Assembly (NCBI RefSeq): GCF_000875975.1
Contig: NZ_BAWW01000066.1
Coordinates: 558,001 to 622,000 of the forward strand
Length of the DNA: 64,000 nt
Direction of reading: 5' to 3'
Origin: Parachlamydia acanthamoebae
GTDB lineage: Bacteria; Chlamydiota; Chlamydiia; Chlamydiales; Parachlamydiaceae
In this document: positions 7,816 through 18,500 of the stretch, one piece after another
How positions within the stretch are numbered: the stretch's first letter is position 1
Layout of the letters: the number at the start of each line of letters is the position of its first letter
The notes under the pieces: generated by a model
Told to the model about the DNA's origin: nothing
What the model saw: only the letters and a program-made list of their open reading frames with translations
Database searches by the model: none
Program-made: the position numbers and the translations under genes

Positions 7816-9870
7816 CTATCCGTAAGCTTTAATGTATTTAATGACGTCATGCATCTGTTTGTTGGTTTGAGCAAGTTGATCGATTGTTTGATGAAAGCGT
7901 CGAATCGAGTTTGTGACTTGTTGAGCGCTTTCACTCCATTGATTAATCGCCTCTGTAATTTGAGAGGCTCCTTGAACCTGATTTTGCATCCCAATATTCA
8001 CATTTTCAAAACTAATCATCTGCTTTTGAACCTGCTCAATAATCTGAGTCAATTGCTCCCCTACAGTGCGTACGTATGAGACTCCTTGATAAATTTCATC
8101 CGAAAATTTATCCACTCCCATCACACTGGATGCCACTGCTGATACCATTTCATTAATCATTTTCTCAATATCTACAGTAGCAAAAGCAGTCTGCTCGGCT
8201 AGCCGACGAATTTCACGCGAAATCACAGCAAAACTTCTTCCATGCTCTCCGGCTTTCTCAGCTTCAATGGCAGCATTCAAGGAAAGCAAATTCGTTTGCT
8301 GGGCAACTTTTGAAATCGTTGTGATAATGTTTGTAATAGTTTGAGCTTTATCGCTAAGTACAGCGAGTTTAGATGTAATGTTGGTGGATGCCTCAATCAT
8401 CTGCTGCATGGTATTTTCCATTTTTGCCAATCCTTCCATCCCTGAATTGGCTAAAGTAGAGGTCTCTTCACCTCTAGAACTAATCGTATTTAAAGTATTA
8501 GAGAATTCCTTAGCTGTAGCTGCAATCTCTTTGGCTGTCACTGCAATTTGTTTTGAGGTAATTTCCTGTTCTACAGCTGTTGACTCCAACTGCTTAGAAG
8601 CATCTGAAATAAAATCTGAGTAGTTCGTTAAAACATTTCCTGTTTTTTCAAACTGCTTAAAAGTTTCCTCAAATTTATCTCCAACTTGATTGCAAAGAAT
8701 AGCAAACGCACCAATCTCATCTTGATACATGACAGGCATGCGCAAAGACAAATCTCCTGCTTTAAATTTTTGTAGAGTATGAATCATACCCTCCATTGGC
8801 TTCCAAACCTGCAAAATGCAGAGAAAAGTAATTAAAAAAGCAGCCAATGCTAGTGCTGTACTAATGCCTATTACCCAATTTTTAATATTCTCAATGTGTT
8901 CCAAATACTCTTTTAAACTTCTGCTAATTTCCTCAAAAGAAGTATCCCAAACAAGAGAACTTTCCCTTAAAGCCTTGATTCCTTTATCCGAAAACCAAGA
9001 AAATGTTTTTTTATTTTTGGAAAGTCCGACATGATGTTCATCTTCTGAAATTAGGTTATGAATACTTCCCGCGTAACGATTAATTTTATTCTTTATCTCG
9101 ACATTTTTGTTGATGTTGGCACTTTCGCTAAGGACACTTAAATTGCGCAAATGATCTTCTAATTGCGATTTAAGGAGTTCTAAACGTTTCTGATCTTTAT
9201 TGGGTAATGTCTTTTTTTGCATTTTTTCCGAATTCAACATCACAAACTGAGCGATTAAGCTTTGTCCTTTAGGTAGCTCAATAAATGCTAAATTTGTCAA
9301 AAAGTATGGGACGTCCTCTGATTGGATAAGTGTGGATTCAATTCCCATGTATAGCATGCGCAATTGTAATCTATCCATGATCGCTTTGAAGCGATCGATT
9401 GATTCTACTTGGTTATTGTCTTGAACATTCTCCAAAAACAGATTCCAATTTTGGGTTAATTCGTTTGATTCGGAATTTAAAAGATCAGAAGAAGAGGGAG
9501 CGAGAATGGGCAAAGGATTTTTAAACGTTCCTAATCCCAATTTTCGAAAATCAGAACTGATTTGAGCCTGCATTTGAATAATATCATTTTGATAGATATC
9601 CTGCTCGTATTGCATTGTAGAAAGCATGACAACATGACGTGAGATATTTTCAAGCAGACGCCTGATCAATTGCACACTTTGATTGCCTAACTGCTGATTT
9701 TCAAGCCGTTCAATTTTTTGGTTAAAAAATTGCCAATTGTAATAAAGGCTGATGGCTAAACTCAAAAAAATTAATGTCGCAATGACAATGAGTTTTTGCA
9801 AATAGGTGAATTTGCTCGAAAAACGTAAAAAAAAATGCCCCATTTTGTGCCCCAAAAAATGCAAATGCAT
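7816..9870 (-). CDS. Methyl-accepting chemotaxis-type receptor
   Basis: A 684-residue transmembrane receptor. One membrane segment lies near residues 28-50, followed by a roughly 280-residue extracytoplasmic domain and a second membrane segment near 330-355. A HAMP-like region follows, then a long coiled coil. The signalling hairpin is clear: ISKVAQQTNLLSLNAAIEAE, KAGEHGRSFAVISREIRRLA. No CheA, CheW, CheR or flagellar gene is visible in the window. The start is uncertain: ATG 9870 has no Shine-Dalgarno site, while ATG 9843 follows a G-rich TTGGGGC. A C-terminal CheR-docking pentapeptide is not obvious. It may signal to a non-motility output. Confidence 0.9.
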   Translation of the reverse strand: MHLHFLGHKMGHFFLRFSSKFTYLQKLIVIATLIFLSLAISLYYNWQFFNQKIERLENQQLGNQSVQLIRRLLENISRHVVMLSTMQYEQDIYQNDIIQMQAQISSDFRKLGLGTFKNPLPILAPSSSDLLNSESNELTQNWNLFLENVQDNNQVESIDRFKAIMDRLQLRMLYMGIESTLIQSEDVPYFLTNLAFIELPKGQSLIAQFVMLNSEKMQKKTLPNKDQKRLELLKSQLEDHLRNLSVLSESANINKNVEIKNKINRYAGSIHNLISEDEHHVGLSKNKKTFSWFSDKGIKALRESSLVWDTSFEEISRSLKEYLEHIENIKNWVIGISTALALAAFLITFLCILQVWKPMEGMIHTLQKFKAGDLSLRMPVMYQDEIGAFAILCNQVGDKFEETFKQFEKTGNVLTNYSDFISDASKQLESTAVEQEITSKQIAVTAKEIAATAKEFSNTLNTISSRGEETSTLANSGMEGLAKMENTMQQMIEASTNITSKLAVLSDKAQTITNIITTISKVAQQTNLLSLNAAIEAEKAGEHGRSFAVISREIRRLAEQTAFATVDIEKMINEMVSAVASSVMGVDKFSDEIYQGVSYVRTVGEQLTQIIEQVQKQMISFENVNIGMQNQVQGASQITEAINQWSESAQQVTNSIRRFHQTIDQLAQTNKQMHDVIKYIKAYG

Positions 9871-10043
9871 TCAAAGATTAGAGTTTCAATCTATTCGAAC
9901 CATACAAAACAGGGGCAATACTCTCAATTATTTTCTTGCATCTTTTCCCCTTCCAGTCTTTCTCCCATAAATTTTATTAAAATTTATCTTAAAATCAGCT
10001 AAACTGACCAATTCAATCCTCTTATTTGCATGTTGGAGATAAT

Positions 10044-11492
10044 ATGACTACAATTAAAAAAACCTTAAAAAATAAAAATCTGAATGAAATAAATGCATTC
10101 ATTGATCAAGTTAAAATAAAAATTGGCTTTTTGGGTTCTCGCAGATTTACCTGTGATGGCTATCAAGGATCCTTTAGCTTAAATCATCTTCTTGAAATCA
10201 CAGGAGAAAAATCCAAAGAAGCGCAAAGTGCCAATCAGATCTCCGAAATTTTAAACAAAATAAAAAAACTTGACCAATTAGCGACTTGTAAATTAGAGCA
10301 AACCAAGATCGTGAAATTTTTTCATTTCATCCCTCATCTTTTTGGAAAAATTCTTTCTAATAAGTCGAAGGCAGAGCAATTTCTTAAGCAAAAAGAAGCA
10401 GAACTCAAGGGGAATCCACAGGTCATGCCTTTAGAACCCGAAAATGACCTTGAAAGCGAAATTCAAGCCTATTTAGAACCAAAATCAGATGCAACAGAAG
10501 TGGATGAGCTGAGACGAATTCAATTTCTTTTAGATAAAGGTGTCAATGTTAATCGAAAACTTAATCATTATTCTCCAGAAACAGAATTGCACAGAGCGAT
10601 CAAGCACAATCGAGAAGAAGTTGTCAAACTTCTTATTAAAAATGGAGCAGATATCAGCATTCCCGATGCCTTTGCTACCCCCCCTCTCCAGATCGCTTTT
10701 ATCCATAAAAACTACGCAATCATGGAGCTTTTTTTAAAGGCGGGAGCGAATATTAACCTCGTCACGCGTTATTCTGAGACTTTGTTACAACAAGCTTTAG
10801 AAAAAAATGATACTGAGATGGTCGAATTTTTAGTTGAGCACCATGCAGATGTGAATTATCACACCCCCGAAACATCATCCCCTTTAATTATGGCCATCCG
10901 CTCTGGCAACTATCCGCATATCCAATTGCTCCTCGATAGAGGTGCAAATATCCATGAAAACCATTATGGCAAAACAGGCCTTCACGTTGCTATTACGATG
11001 CACGATATGGATATGGTAAAATTTTTAATAAACAATGGAGCGCATTGTGACACGAGCTCTATTTCTTTGGTCCTTGAGTCAAAGAAATGGGATATTGCCG
11101 AATTTCTACTTCAAGTAGCACGCTCTAAGCAGCAAATTACCGACAATCAGATCACAACTGAATTTTTGCGAGTGATGGAAACCGGAGAATTAAAAGCGGT
11201 GCAACTTCTTATTGAAAATGGAGCCAATCCGAATGGGATCGATAAGATATTTCCTCCTCTTTTCATTGCTATACTTAAAAATTACCATCAAATCACAGAA
11301 TATCTCCTTCAAAATGGAGCCTCTATTAATTTGGAGTGGAATGGCTTTCGTGCTATTGATAAAGCGATCGAATTGCAAAATGCCACTGCAGTGAAATTAT
11401 TGCTCGACCATGGAGTTCAAGTAACAGATGAAATTCTTAAATGGGCTAAGGAATTCGGAAACACAGACATTCTAACTCTATTGCAAAAATAA
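10044..11492 (+). CDS. Ankyrin-repeat protein
   Basis: About 482 residues. From residue ~155 onward there are at least eight ankyrin repeats, visible as repeated T.LH.AI....VVKLLI.NGAD-type units (for example ETELHRAIKHNREEVVKLLI and LQIAFIHKNYAIMELFLKAG). The N-terminal ~130 residues are a separate helical region that I do not recognise. The reading frame extends to a TTG at 10026, but GGAG ends 6 nt before ATG 10044, so the ATG is chosen. No signal peptide is seen. Ankyrin proteins of amoeba symbionts are often host-directed, but nothing here identifies a partner. Confidence 0.9.
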   Translation: MTTIKKTLKNKNLNEINAFIDQVKIKIGFLGSRRFTCDGYQGSFSLNHLLEITGEKSKEAQSANQISEILNKIKKLDQLATCKLEQTKIVKFFHFIPHLFGKILSNKSKAEQFLKQKEAELKGNPQVMPLEPENDLESEIQAYLEPKSDATEVDELRRIQFLLDKGVNVNRKLNHYSPETELHRAIKHNREEVVKLLIKNGADISIPDAFATPPLQIAFIHKNYAIMELFLKAGANINLVTRYSETLLQQALEKNDTEMVEFLVEHHADVNYHTPETSSPLIMAIRSGNYPHIQLLLDRGANIHENHYGKTGLHVAITMHDMDMVKFLINNGAHCDTSSISLVLESKKWDIAEFLLQVARSKQQITDNQITTEFLRVMETGELKAVQLLIENGANPNGIDKIFPPLFIAILKNYHQITEYLLQNGASINLEWNGFRAIDKAIELQNATAVKLLLDHGVQVTDEILKWAKEFGNTDILTLLQK

Positions 11493-11604
11493 ATGATTTA
11501 GGGCAGAGCAATTTGCAATGCCTTACCTCACCCATTTCGATATTGCGAAAAATCGTGTGCCTGGGCTAAAATTCATATAAATTTTGATTTCAAGACATAG
11601 CAAA

Positions 11605-11679
11605 ATGCATACCGATTACTTTCACACATGCTGGGGTTTTCCCTTTTTTGGCCATTTCCGCTTCTGGCGGATTCACTAA
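11605..11679 (+). CDS. Possible aromatic/histidine-rich leader peptide upstream of the tyrP-tyrP-trpS genes
   Basis: An ATG-initiated 24-codon frame sits alone in the 311-nt gap before the permease genes. It starts MHTDYFHTC, continues WGFPFFGHF and ends RFWRIH before TAA. Sixteen of 24 codons are aromatic or histidine (6 Phe, 2 Trp, 1 Tyr, 5 His including the second codon) or lie directly between them. The genes downstream transport aromatic amino acids and charge tRNA-Trp. That combination fits a ribosome-stalling attenuation leader. Against it, the Shine-Dalgarno match is poor and no classical terminator/antiterminator pair is obvious between 11680 and 11797. T-rich DNA also inflates Phe codons. 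Confidence 0.4.
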   Translation: MHTDYFHTCWGFPFFGHFRFWRIH

Positions 11680-11803
11680 TTGATACCTCCAGTTCTTTTA
11701 AATTGTCATTCTTGTCATTTTAAAGCCTCTCATCTATTGCACTCTACTCTGTTTTCTTCATGTGATGATTGGCAGCCATTTTAACACATAAGGATTCATG
11801 AAT

Positions 11804-13024
11804 ATGTCGTCTTCGCATTCGTCCGGGAGTTCCTTAGGAGGAATTTTACTTGTAGCAGGTTGCTGTATTGGAGCTGGCATGTTAGGATTACCCATTCTTT
11901 CTGCTTTGGGTGGCTTCAAACCCTCCATCATTTTGTTCACGCTTAGTTGGTTATTTATGAGCTTCACCGCTCTGTTACTCCTCGAGGTCAATTTATGGTT
12001 CCAAGATGAAATCAGCATTGTCAGCATGGCAGAGAGAACCCTAGGCCCGATCGGAAAAATCATCGCATGGGCCATTTTTCTATTTCTCTTCTACTCTTTA
12101 ATGGTTGCCTACATTTCGGGAAGCGGACAGCTTATTTCCGATTTTCTTCAGCAAATCTTTTCCATTGCTTTTCCTGCTTGGCTGGGAAGTCTCATTCTGA
12201 TTTCTATTTTCGCAGGACTCATTTGCATCGGCATGCATGTCGTAGATCAGTTTAATCGTGTTTTAATGGGCGGTTTGATTTGCACTTATATCCTTTTGGT
12301 CATTTTGGGAGGCATGCACGTTAACCCGGATTTATTGACACGCCAAAATTGGTTCATTGCCCCTTTTGCATTTCCCATTATGATTATCTCTTTTGGCTTT
12401 CATAATCTTGTCCCAAGCCTCACAACATACGTTAATCGCAACACCAAAGAGATGCAAAAGATTATCCTGATCGGCAGCTTTATTCCTCTACTGGTGTACG
12501 TTGTATGGGAATGGGTCATTTTAGGCCTGATTCCGTTTGGGGAAAATGAAACTTTTCAGACGGTATTAGACTCCGGAGAAATGGCTACGACAGCCTTACA
12601 AAAAGCCATTGGACATTCATGGGTGGTCGACATTGCCCATTACTTTGCTTTCTTCGCTGTCGTTACCTCTTGCTTAGGTGTTGCTTTAAGCTTTGTTGAC
12701 TTCCTGAGCGATGGATTAAATGTAAAAAAATCTTTGGCTGGGAAGATTTTTCTTTCTTTTCTGGTCTTTTTTCCTCCTTGGATTTTTGCATGCCTCTTTC
12801 CCCACATTTTTCTATTAGCTCTTAACTATGCGGGTGGTTTTGGCGCTGTTATTTTATTTGGAATTCTGCCCGCCGCCATGGTGTGGGCTGGCCGTTATGT
12901 CTACTCCATTTCTCAGCCGAACGATTTTAAAGTCGCTGGCGGAAAAAGTGCTTTAATATTTGTCATGATTGTCTCATTAGCCATTATGATTTTACAAGTT
13001 GTGCGTGAACTTAAAGGAATATAA
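11804..13024 (+). CDS. tyrP: Aromatic amino acid permease, TyrP/HAAP family (first copy)
   Basis: About 406 residues with eleven hydrophobic segments. The N-terminus has the family pattern GGILLVAGCCIGAGMLGLPI, and FGFHNLVPSLTTYVNRN lies near the middle. The HAAP family imports tyrosine or tryptophan by proton symport. AAGGA at 11790-11794 is 9 nt before ATG 11804 and 3 nt before ATG 11798, so 11804 is preferred. The second permease starts 4 nt after its stop. Tandem tyrP copies are known from Chlamydia. This copy and the next are clear but diverged paralogues. Confidence 0.92.
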   Translation: MSSSHSSGSSLGGILLVAGCCIGAGMLGLPILSALGGFKPSIILFTLSWLFMSFTALLLLEVNLWFQDEISIVSMAERTLGPIGKIIAWAIFLFLFYSLMVAYISGSGQLISDFLQQIFSIAFPAWLGSLILISIFAGLICIGMHVVDQFNRVLMGGLICTYILLVILGGMHVNPDLLTRQNWFIAPFAFPIMIISFGFHNLVPSLTTYVNRNTKEMQKIILIGSFIPLLVYVVWEWVILGLIPFGENETFQTVLDSGEMATTALQKAIGHSWVVDIAHYFAFFAVVTSCLGVALSFVDFLSDGLNVKKSLAGKIFLSFLVFFPPWIFACLFPHIFLLALNYAGGFGAVILFGILPAAMVWAGRYVYSISQPNDFKVAGGKSALIFVMIVSLAIMILQVVRELKGI

Positions 13025-13028
13025 TCGA

Positions 13029-14246
13029 ATGAATACGAAACTGATCGGAGGAATCCTTCTCGTCTCCGGAACAACGATCGGAGCTGCTATGCTCGCTTTA
13101 CCTGTTGCAACAGGTCAAGCTGGATTCATTCCTTCGTTTATTCTTCTTGCGATCTGTTGGATCTACATGACCTATACAGCATTCCTCATTTTGGAAGCGA
13201 ATTTATGGATGGAACCTGATACGAATCTCATTACCATGGCACGCAATACGCTTGGTCGCTGGGGAGCGGGATTAAGTTGGGTCACCTATCTATTTTTGCT
13301 CTACTCTTTAACGACAGCCTACATTGCTGTTTGCATTCCAATTTTTGTGGATATTGGCCATTCTTGTTTTGGCCTCAATATTTCACACTGGCTTGGAGCT
13401 CTACCGCTCATCCTTATTTTGGGATACTTCGTTTATCGTGGAACAGAATCGGTTGACTATCTGAATCGCATCCTAATGACTGGACTGATCATCGCCTACT
13501 TGGCGATGATTTTTCTACTTGCCCCACATATTCAACCTACCAAGCTTCTCCACGTGGAATGGTCCTATTTGCTCCTGGCAACTTCTATCATCGCAACCTC
13601 TTTTGGATTTCACATCATTATCCCCACTCTGACAACCTATTTTAAACGAGATATTCCTCAAATTAAAGTAGCTATCCTGATTGGAGGCATCATTCCTTTC
13701 GTGGTATATAGTCTTTGGGAAGTTCTCGCACTTGGCATTATTCCAATCGAAGGAGAGCATGGAATTCTAGAGGGCTACCTGCATGGCACAGATGGAACAC
13801 GTTTATTGGCTGGTACTCTACAACAATCCTCTATTGCCGTCATTGCCCGTTTTTTTTCCTTCTTTGCCATCGTCACCTCTTTTTTAGGGGTATCTTTAAG
13901 CTTGTCAGACTTTTTGTCGGATGGATTAAGTATACGCAAAAATCAAGCAGGCAAATTGATGCTTTACATCCTAACCTTTTTGCCTCCTTTACTTTTTACT
14001 TTCATTTGTCCACGAGCATTTTTAACGGCTTTAGAGTATGCTGGTGCTTATGGTGTGATGGTTTTATTGGGATTGCTTCCGCCTTTAATCGTTTGGGCGG
14101 GAAGATATCAAAAAGGCTATCAATCCTCCTTCAAGGCTCCCGGAGGAAAATGTGCGTTAACTCTTACGATTGCTTTTGCCTTGATTTTCATTGGATTGGA
14201 AATCGCCAATAGCGCGGGATGGCTGAATCATTTTATCAATTATTAG
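13029..14246 (+). CDS. tyrP: Aromatic amino acid permease, TyrP/HAAP family (second copy)
   Basis: About 405 residues and colinear with the preceding permease: [20 protein letters not shown] at the N-terminus, [17 protein letters not shown] in the middle, and a matching [18 protein letters not shown] segment late in the protein. The frame extends upstream to a GTG at 12999, inside the previous gene. ATG 13029 is preferred because the family similarity starts there and AAAGGA lies about 10 nt upstream. Divergence between copies suggests an old duplication, possibly with different substrate preference. Confidence 0.92.
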   Translation: MNTKLIGGILLVSGTTIGAAMLALPVATGQAGFIPSFILLAICWIYMTYTAFLILEANLWMEPDTNLITMARNTLGRWGAGLSWVTYLFLLYSLTTAYIAVCIPIFVDIGHSCFGLNISHWLGALPLILILGYFVYRGTESVDYLNRILMTGLIIAYLAMIFLLAPHIQPTKLLHVEWSYLLLATSIIATSFGFHIIIPTLTTYFKRDIPQIKVAILIGGIIPFVVYSLWEVLALGIIPIEGEHGILEGYLHGTDGTRLLAGTLQQSSIAVIARFFSFFAIVTSFLGVSLSLSDFLSDGLSIRKNQAGKLMLYILTFLPPLLFTFICPRAFLTALEYAGAYGVMVLLGLLPPLIVWAGRYQKGYQSSFKAPGGKCALTLTIAFALIFIGLEIANSAGWLNHFINY

Positions 14247-14260
14247 AATTAGGAACGATC

Positions 14261-15331
14261 ATGAGCGAAAATCAACCTAAAAAACGAATTCTCACAGGTG
14301 ACCGCCCAACCGGTTTACTCCATCTTGGGCACTATGTAGGCTCTTTAAAAAACAGAGTGAAATTGCAAGAGAAATTTGACTGCTATTTCATTATTGCAGA
14401 TTTGCATGTCCTGACAACTAAGCCTGAAAAAGAATCGATTCTAAAACTTAGAGAGAATATCTCTCAAATGGTGATCGACTATTTAGCCTGCGGGATAGAT
14501 CCTCAAAAATCCGTTATTTACCTGCAATCTGCCGTACCAGCTGTTTATCAAATGAATTTGATTTTCCAAATGCTGATTTCTCTCAACAGATTAACAGGCC
14601 TGCCTAGTTTGAAAGAGATGGCTCGCAATGCCCACATGTCATCCGAAAGTATTCCTTATGGGCTTGTCGGTTATCCAGTTCTCCAATCAGCAGACATTTT
14701 AATGCCCAGAGCCCACCTTGTTCCAGTAGGAAAAGACAATGAGGCGCATATTGAGTTAACACGCGACATTGCGCGCCGTTTTAACATGTACTATGGCGAG
14801 TTTTTCCCTTTGCCAGAATGCCTGCTAAGCGATGTCCCAACTTTAATTGGAACAGATGGTCAAGGAAAGATGAGTAAATCTGCCAATAACGCGATCTTTC
14901 TAGCGGATGATGCTAAAACCGTTGAAAAGAAGGTCAAGGGAATGTACACAGATCCTAATCGAATTCGTGCAGACATGCCTGGAAAGGTTGAAGGAAATCC
15001 CGTGTTTGCCTATCACGACGTTTTCAACACCGATAAAGCTGAAGTAGAGGATCTAAAATCCCGTTACCGCGAAGGGAAAGTGGGTGATGTAGAAGTCAAA
15101 GAAAAACTCACACGTGCACTAAATCATTTCCTTGACCCAATTCGAGAAAAAAGAAAATATTACGAACAGGAAAAAGGGCTTGTCGACCAGGTTATTTACG
15201 AGGGCACCCAAAAAATGATTGAGATCTCGAATGAGACTGTCAAAGAGATGCTTAGCTTAATGGGCTTAAGCGGAACCTGGAAAAAAATTGCTAAAAACGC
15301 AAAAGAGAGAATGGAAAAGCAACAAAAGTGA
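14261..15331 (+). CDS. trpS: Tryptophanyl-tRNA synthetase
   Basis: A 356-residue class Ic synthetase that charges tRNA-Trp. The ATP-binding signatures are present: a HIGH-type motif in [10 protein letters not shown], and KMSKS in [12 protein letters not shown] frame extension begins at 14219 inside tyrP, but AGGA at 14251-14254 is 6 nt before ATG 14261. It is followed directly by uvrB, which starts with GTG overlapping its TGA. The trpS-uvrB order is the one known from Chlamydia. Its position behind two aromatic permeases suggests shared control with amino acid supply. Confidence 0.96.
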   Translation: MSENQPKKRILTGDRPTGLLHLGHYVGSLKNRVKLQEKFDCYFIIADLHVLTTKPEKESILKLRENISQMVIDYLACGIDPQKSVIYLQSAVPAVYQMNLIFQMLISLNRLTGLPSLKEMARNAHMSSESIPYGLVGYPVLQSADILMPRAHLVPVGKDNEAHIELTRDIARRFNMYYGEFFPLPECLLSDVPTLIGTDGQGKMSKSANNAIFLADDAKTVEKKVKGMYTDPNRIRADMPGKVEGNPVFAYHDVFNTDKAEVEDLKSRYREGKVGDVEVKEKLTRALNHFLDPIREKRKYYEQEKGLVDQVIYEGTQKMIEISNETVKEMLSLMGLSGTWKKIAKNAKERMEKQQK

Positions 15332-17337
15332 GCGGAAATTTTCAGTTAGAATCACATTTTCCTCCTGGCGGAGATCAACCTCAAGCAATTGAAAAAATTG
15401 TGCAAGGGATCACTGAGGGAAAAAAATCTCAAGTTCTTTTAGGGATTACAGGCTCTGGTAAAACATATACCATGGCGAATGTGGTTGCCCAAGTGCAACG
15501 CCCTACACTAGTGATTGCGCACAATAAAACCTTGGCTGCACAACTTTATCAAGAATTTAAGTCTTTTTTTCCTCATAACGCCATCGAATACTTTGTTTCT
15601 TACTACGATTACTACCAGCCCGAAGCCTATATTGCCCGTACCGATACGTACATTGAAAAGGACATGGCCATCAATGATCGGATCGATAAAATGCGTCTCA
15701 GTGCAACACGTTCATTGCTCGAGCGCCGCGATGTGTTGATTGTCGCCTCCGTTTCTTGCATTTACGGTTTAGGTACACCAGAATACTACCGTGGGATGAA
15801 TCTAACGCTTGCCACAGGTCAAAATCGTCGACGCGACGACATTCTCCTTCATCTTGTGGAAATGCAATATACACGCAATGACTATGATTTTTCTCGTGCA
15901 ACATTTCGCGTGAGAGGTGATGTTCTAGAAATTTTCCCTGCTTATGAAGAAGATTTATCGATTCGGGTGGAATTCTTTGGAGACGATATCGAAAGAATTA
16001 GTGAAATAGATCCTCTCACAGGCAAAGTCAGACAGCGTATCCAACAAATCACCATTTATCCGAGTTCTCACCACGTCACACCTGAAGAAGTGCGTTGGCA
16101 TGCTTTAGAAACGATTAAAGTTGAACTAGCTGAGCGAATGGAATTTTTCGAGAAAAATAATCTCCTTATCGAACGGCAAAGAATTCAGCAACGTACACAA
16201 CACGATATGGAAATGATCCGTGAAATTGGATTTTGTAAAGGAATCGAAAACTATTCACGTCACTTCAGTCAGCGTCAGCCGGGTGATCCGCCACCATGCC
16301 TCATAGACTATTTCCCCTCCGATTTTTTGCTGATTATCGATGAATCACACCAAACGCTGCCTCAAATGCGTGCAATGTACAATGGAGATAAAGCGCGTAA
16401 AGCTGCGCTTGTCGATTTTGGCTTTCGTCTCCCCTCAGCATATGACAACCGTCCTCTCAAATTTGAAGAAAGCTATTCACATTTCCACCAGGTTGTATAT
16501 GTTTCTGCAACGCCTGCTGAGTGGGAAGTGGCAGAGGCCGAGGGTGAAATTGTTGAGCAAGTCATTCGGCCCACAGGTCTTCTAGACCCAATTATCGAGG
16601 TTAGACCTGCTGATGGGCAAGTGGATGATAGCTTAGCAGAAATCCGAACACATGTCGAAAAGGGAGGACGCGTGCTTGTCACCACGCTAACGAAGCGCCT
16701 AGCGGAAGAACTGACGACTTATCTGACAGAACTCGACGTGAAAGCCAAATACCTTCACTCAGACATCGATACACTCGAACGCTCTCAGATCATCCAAGAT
16801 CTTCGTGCGGGGACATTTGATGTACTCGTTGGAATCAACCTGTTGCGTGAAGGATTGGACATCCCCGAGGTTTCCCTCGTTGCTATTTTAGATGCGGACA
16901 AAGAAGGTTTTTTACGTAGTGAGACTTCGCTTATCCAAACGTGTGGCCGTGCTGCGCGTAATTCTGAGGGACGGGTCATCATGTACGCAAATAAAATCAC
17001 CAAGGCCATTCGTCATACACTAGACATTACAGAATCCAGACGAGCCATGCAGCATGAATATAATCTAGAACATGGCATCACTCCCCGAACAGTTAAACGG
17101 GAAATCTCACCTTTAGTTGAGCCAGATATTATTTACGAAGATCAAACAGAGGTCAAAGCCCATCTGAAAGTCGCAGAAGGTCATCACGACTACCTCACAC
17201 TCGATGAAATCCGTTTAAAAGTACGTGAAAATGAAAACTTAATGAAAAAAGCAGCAAAAGAGATGCAATTTGAAGATGCCGCACACTTTCGTGACCTCAT
17301 GAAACACTATCAACAACTAGAACTAGGGCTATCTTAA
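15328..17337 (+). CDS. uvrB: Excinuclease ABC subunit B
   Basis: A 669-residue helicase-like component of nucleotide excision repair. Walker A is GITGSGKT near residues 39-46. The beta-hairpin region [11 protein letters not shown] is intact, IDESH is the DEAD-type motif, and [13 protein letters not shown] plus QTCGRAARN are helicase motifs V/VI. The C-terminal UVR domain for UvrC contact is [18 protein letters not shown]. The start is GTG at 15328 in a GTGA overlap with the trpS stop, indicating translational coupling. Length and motifs are normal. Confidence 0.97.
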   Translation: MSGNFQLESHFPPGGDQPQAIEKIVQGITEGKKSQVLLGITGSGKTYTMANVVAQVQRPTLVIAHNKTLAAQLYQEFKSFFPHNAIEYFVSYYDYYQPEAYIARTDTYIEKDMAINDRIDKMRLSATRSLLERRDVLIVASVSCIYGLGTPEYYRGMNLTLATGQNRRRDDILLHLVEMQYTRNDYDFSRATFRVRGDVLEIFPAYEEDLSIRVEFFGDDIERISEIDPLTGKVRQRIQQITIYPSSHHVTPEEVRWHALETIKVELAERMEFFEKNNLLIERQRIQQRTQHDMEMIREIGFCKGIENYSRHFSQRQPGDPPPCLIDYFPSDFLLIIDESHQTLPQMRAMYNGDKARKAALVDFGFRLPSAYDNRPLKFEESYSHFHQVVYVSATPAEWEVAEAEGEIVEQVIRPTGLLDPIIEVRPADGQVDDSLAEIRTHVEKGGRVLVTTLTKRLAEELTTYLTELDVKAKYLHSDIDTLERSQIIQDLRAGTFDVLVGINLLREGLDIPEVSLVAILDADKEGFLRSETSLIQTCGRAARNSEGRVIMYANKITKAIRHTLDITESRRAMQHEYNLEHGITPRTVKREISPLVEPDIIYEDQTEVKAHLKVAEGHHDYLTLDEIRLKVRENENLMKKAAKEMQFEDAAHFRDLMKHYQQLELGLS

Positions 17338-18500
17338 TGTTTCGCAGGATGGATATTATTCTGCCCATGAATAGTCAGTATAGTGTTTTAGATCACTTTA
17401 CTATTCAAATGCATGACGCCTTAACAAGACTAGGCATCCATTGCCGGCTTTTGAAAATTCAGCACGAAAATCCGAAGGCTTTTTACGAAGAGCTCGCGCG
17501 AGATTTGCCTGAATGCACGCTCTGCTTCAACGGCCTAACCTCTAGCAGTGGGGAATTCTTAGCCGACTTTTTAAAGATTCCGCATATTGCCTGCCTCGTC
17601 GATTCGCCTCATTATTTTTTGGACCTCGCAAAAAGTACACACAGCGTCTTAACCTGTCCCGATAGATTTGAGGCCAATTTTTTTGCACCACTCTTTAAAA
17701 ATCCGATTTTTTTTATGCCACACGCTGTGGAAAAAAGCCTGTTGTTGGAAGCACCCGATGAGGAAAAGACTTATCCCGTTTTAATGCTGGCCTCCGCAAT
17801 TAGTTACAAGGCAAGAAAAACACGTTGGCATACGCGTTATCCACCCCACATCGTCAAAACGCTGAAAGATGCCGCTCATATTACCTTGAACGATCAAACG
17901 ACGTCATTTATCAAAGCTTTTGCTATTGCCCATGAAGAGCATGCTAAACTGAATCCTAATGCTAGTTTCGAGGGTGCGAATTCGATTGCCTTATTAACTG
18001 AGCTGGAAAAGTATGTGAAAGGAGAAGATCGCGTCAAGCTAATCAAAGGTGTTAAAGATGCCGAAGTGCATGTCTTTGGATCTGCAGATGGGCAATTTGA
18101 TTGGGATGCTTGCTTACAAGGAACACCTGAAAATGTGATCCTTCACTCAGAAGTCCCATTTCCAGAAGCCATTAATCTCATGAAACGCGCGAAAATTTTG
18201 CTGAATAGCACACCCTTCATGAAAAGTGGTGCACATGAACGGATCTTTTCAGGGATAGCCTGTGGAGCTTTAGTCATTACAGCTGAGAACAACTATCTAA
18301 AACAATTTTTCAAGGACGATGAAAGCATTGTCTTTTATCGACATGGCCATTGGGACGAAATCAACGAAAAGGTCAATTACTACCTCTCACATGAAGAAGA
18401 ACGACGACGCATTGTGGAAAAAGGACGTGCAATCACCTTGAATCACCACACATGGGACCATCGAGCCAAAGAGCTCATGTCTCACTTCCCTAAAGCTTAG
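17337..18500 (+). CDS. CgeB-like glycosyltransferase
   Basis: A 387-residue GT-B-type protein. The N-terminal part (MDIILPMNSQYSVLDHFT, then HIACLVDSPHYFLDL) resembles the DUF3880 half of CgeB-type transferases. The C-terminal part has NLMKRAKILLNSTPFMKSGAHERIFSGIACGALVI, a Glyco_trans_1_2 signature with the conserved HER and G-C-GA residues. The start overlaps the uvrB stop as TAATG, so it is translationally coupled. No signal peptide is seen, in contrast to the exported relatives near 55-59 kb. Substrate unknown. Confidence 0.8.
   Translation: MFRRMDIILPMNSQYSVLDHFTIQMHDALTRLGIHCRLLKIQHENPKAFYEELARDLPECTLCFNGLTSSSGEFLADFLKIPHIACLVDSPHYFLDLAKSTHSVLTCPDRFEANFFAPLFKNPIFFMPHAVEKSLLLEAPDEEKTYPVLMLASAISYKARKTRWHTRYPPHIVKTLKDAAHITLNDQTTSFIKAFAIAHEEHAKLNPNASFEGANSIALLTELEKYVKGEDRVKLIKGVKDAEVHVFGSADGQFDWDACLQGTPENVILHSEVPFPEAINLMKRAKILLNSTPFMKSGAHERIFSGIACGALVITAENNYLKQFFKDDESIVFYRHGHWDEINEKVNYYLSHEEERRRIVEKGRAITLNHHTWDHRAKELMSHFPKA

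Noticed and set aside
11680..11797. Classical terminator/antiterminator pair behind the candidate leader peptide
   Set aside because: CTTTTAAAT and ATTTTAAAG can pair imperfectly, but there is no GC-rich stem with a T-run; attenuation by transcription termination is not supported as such.
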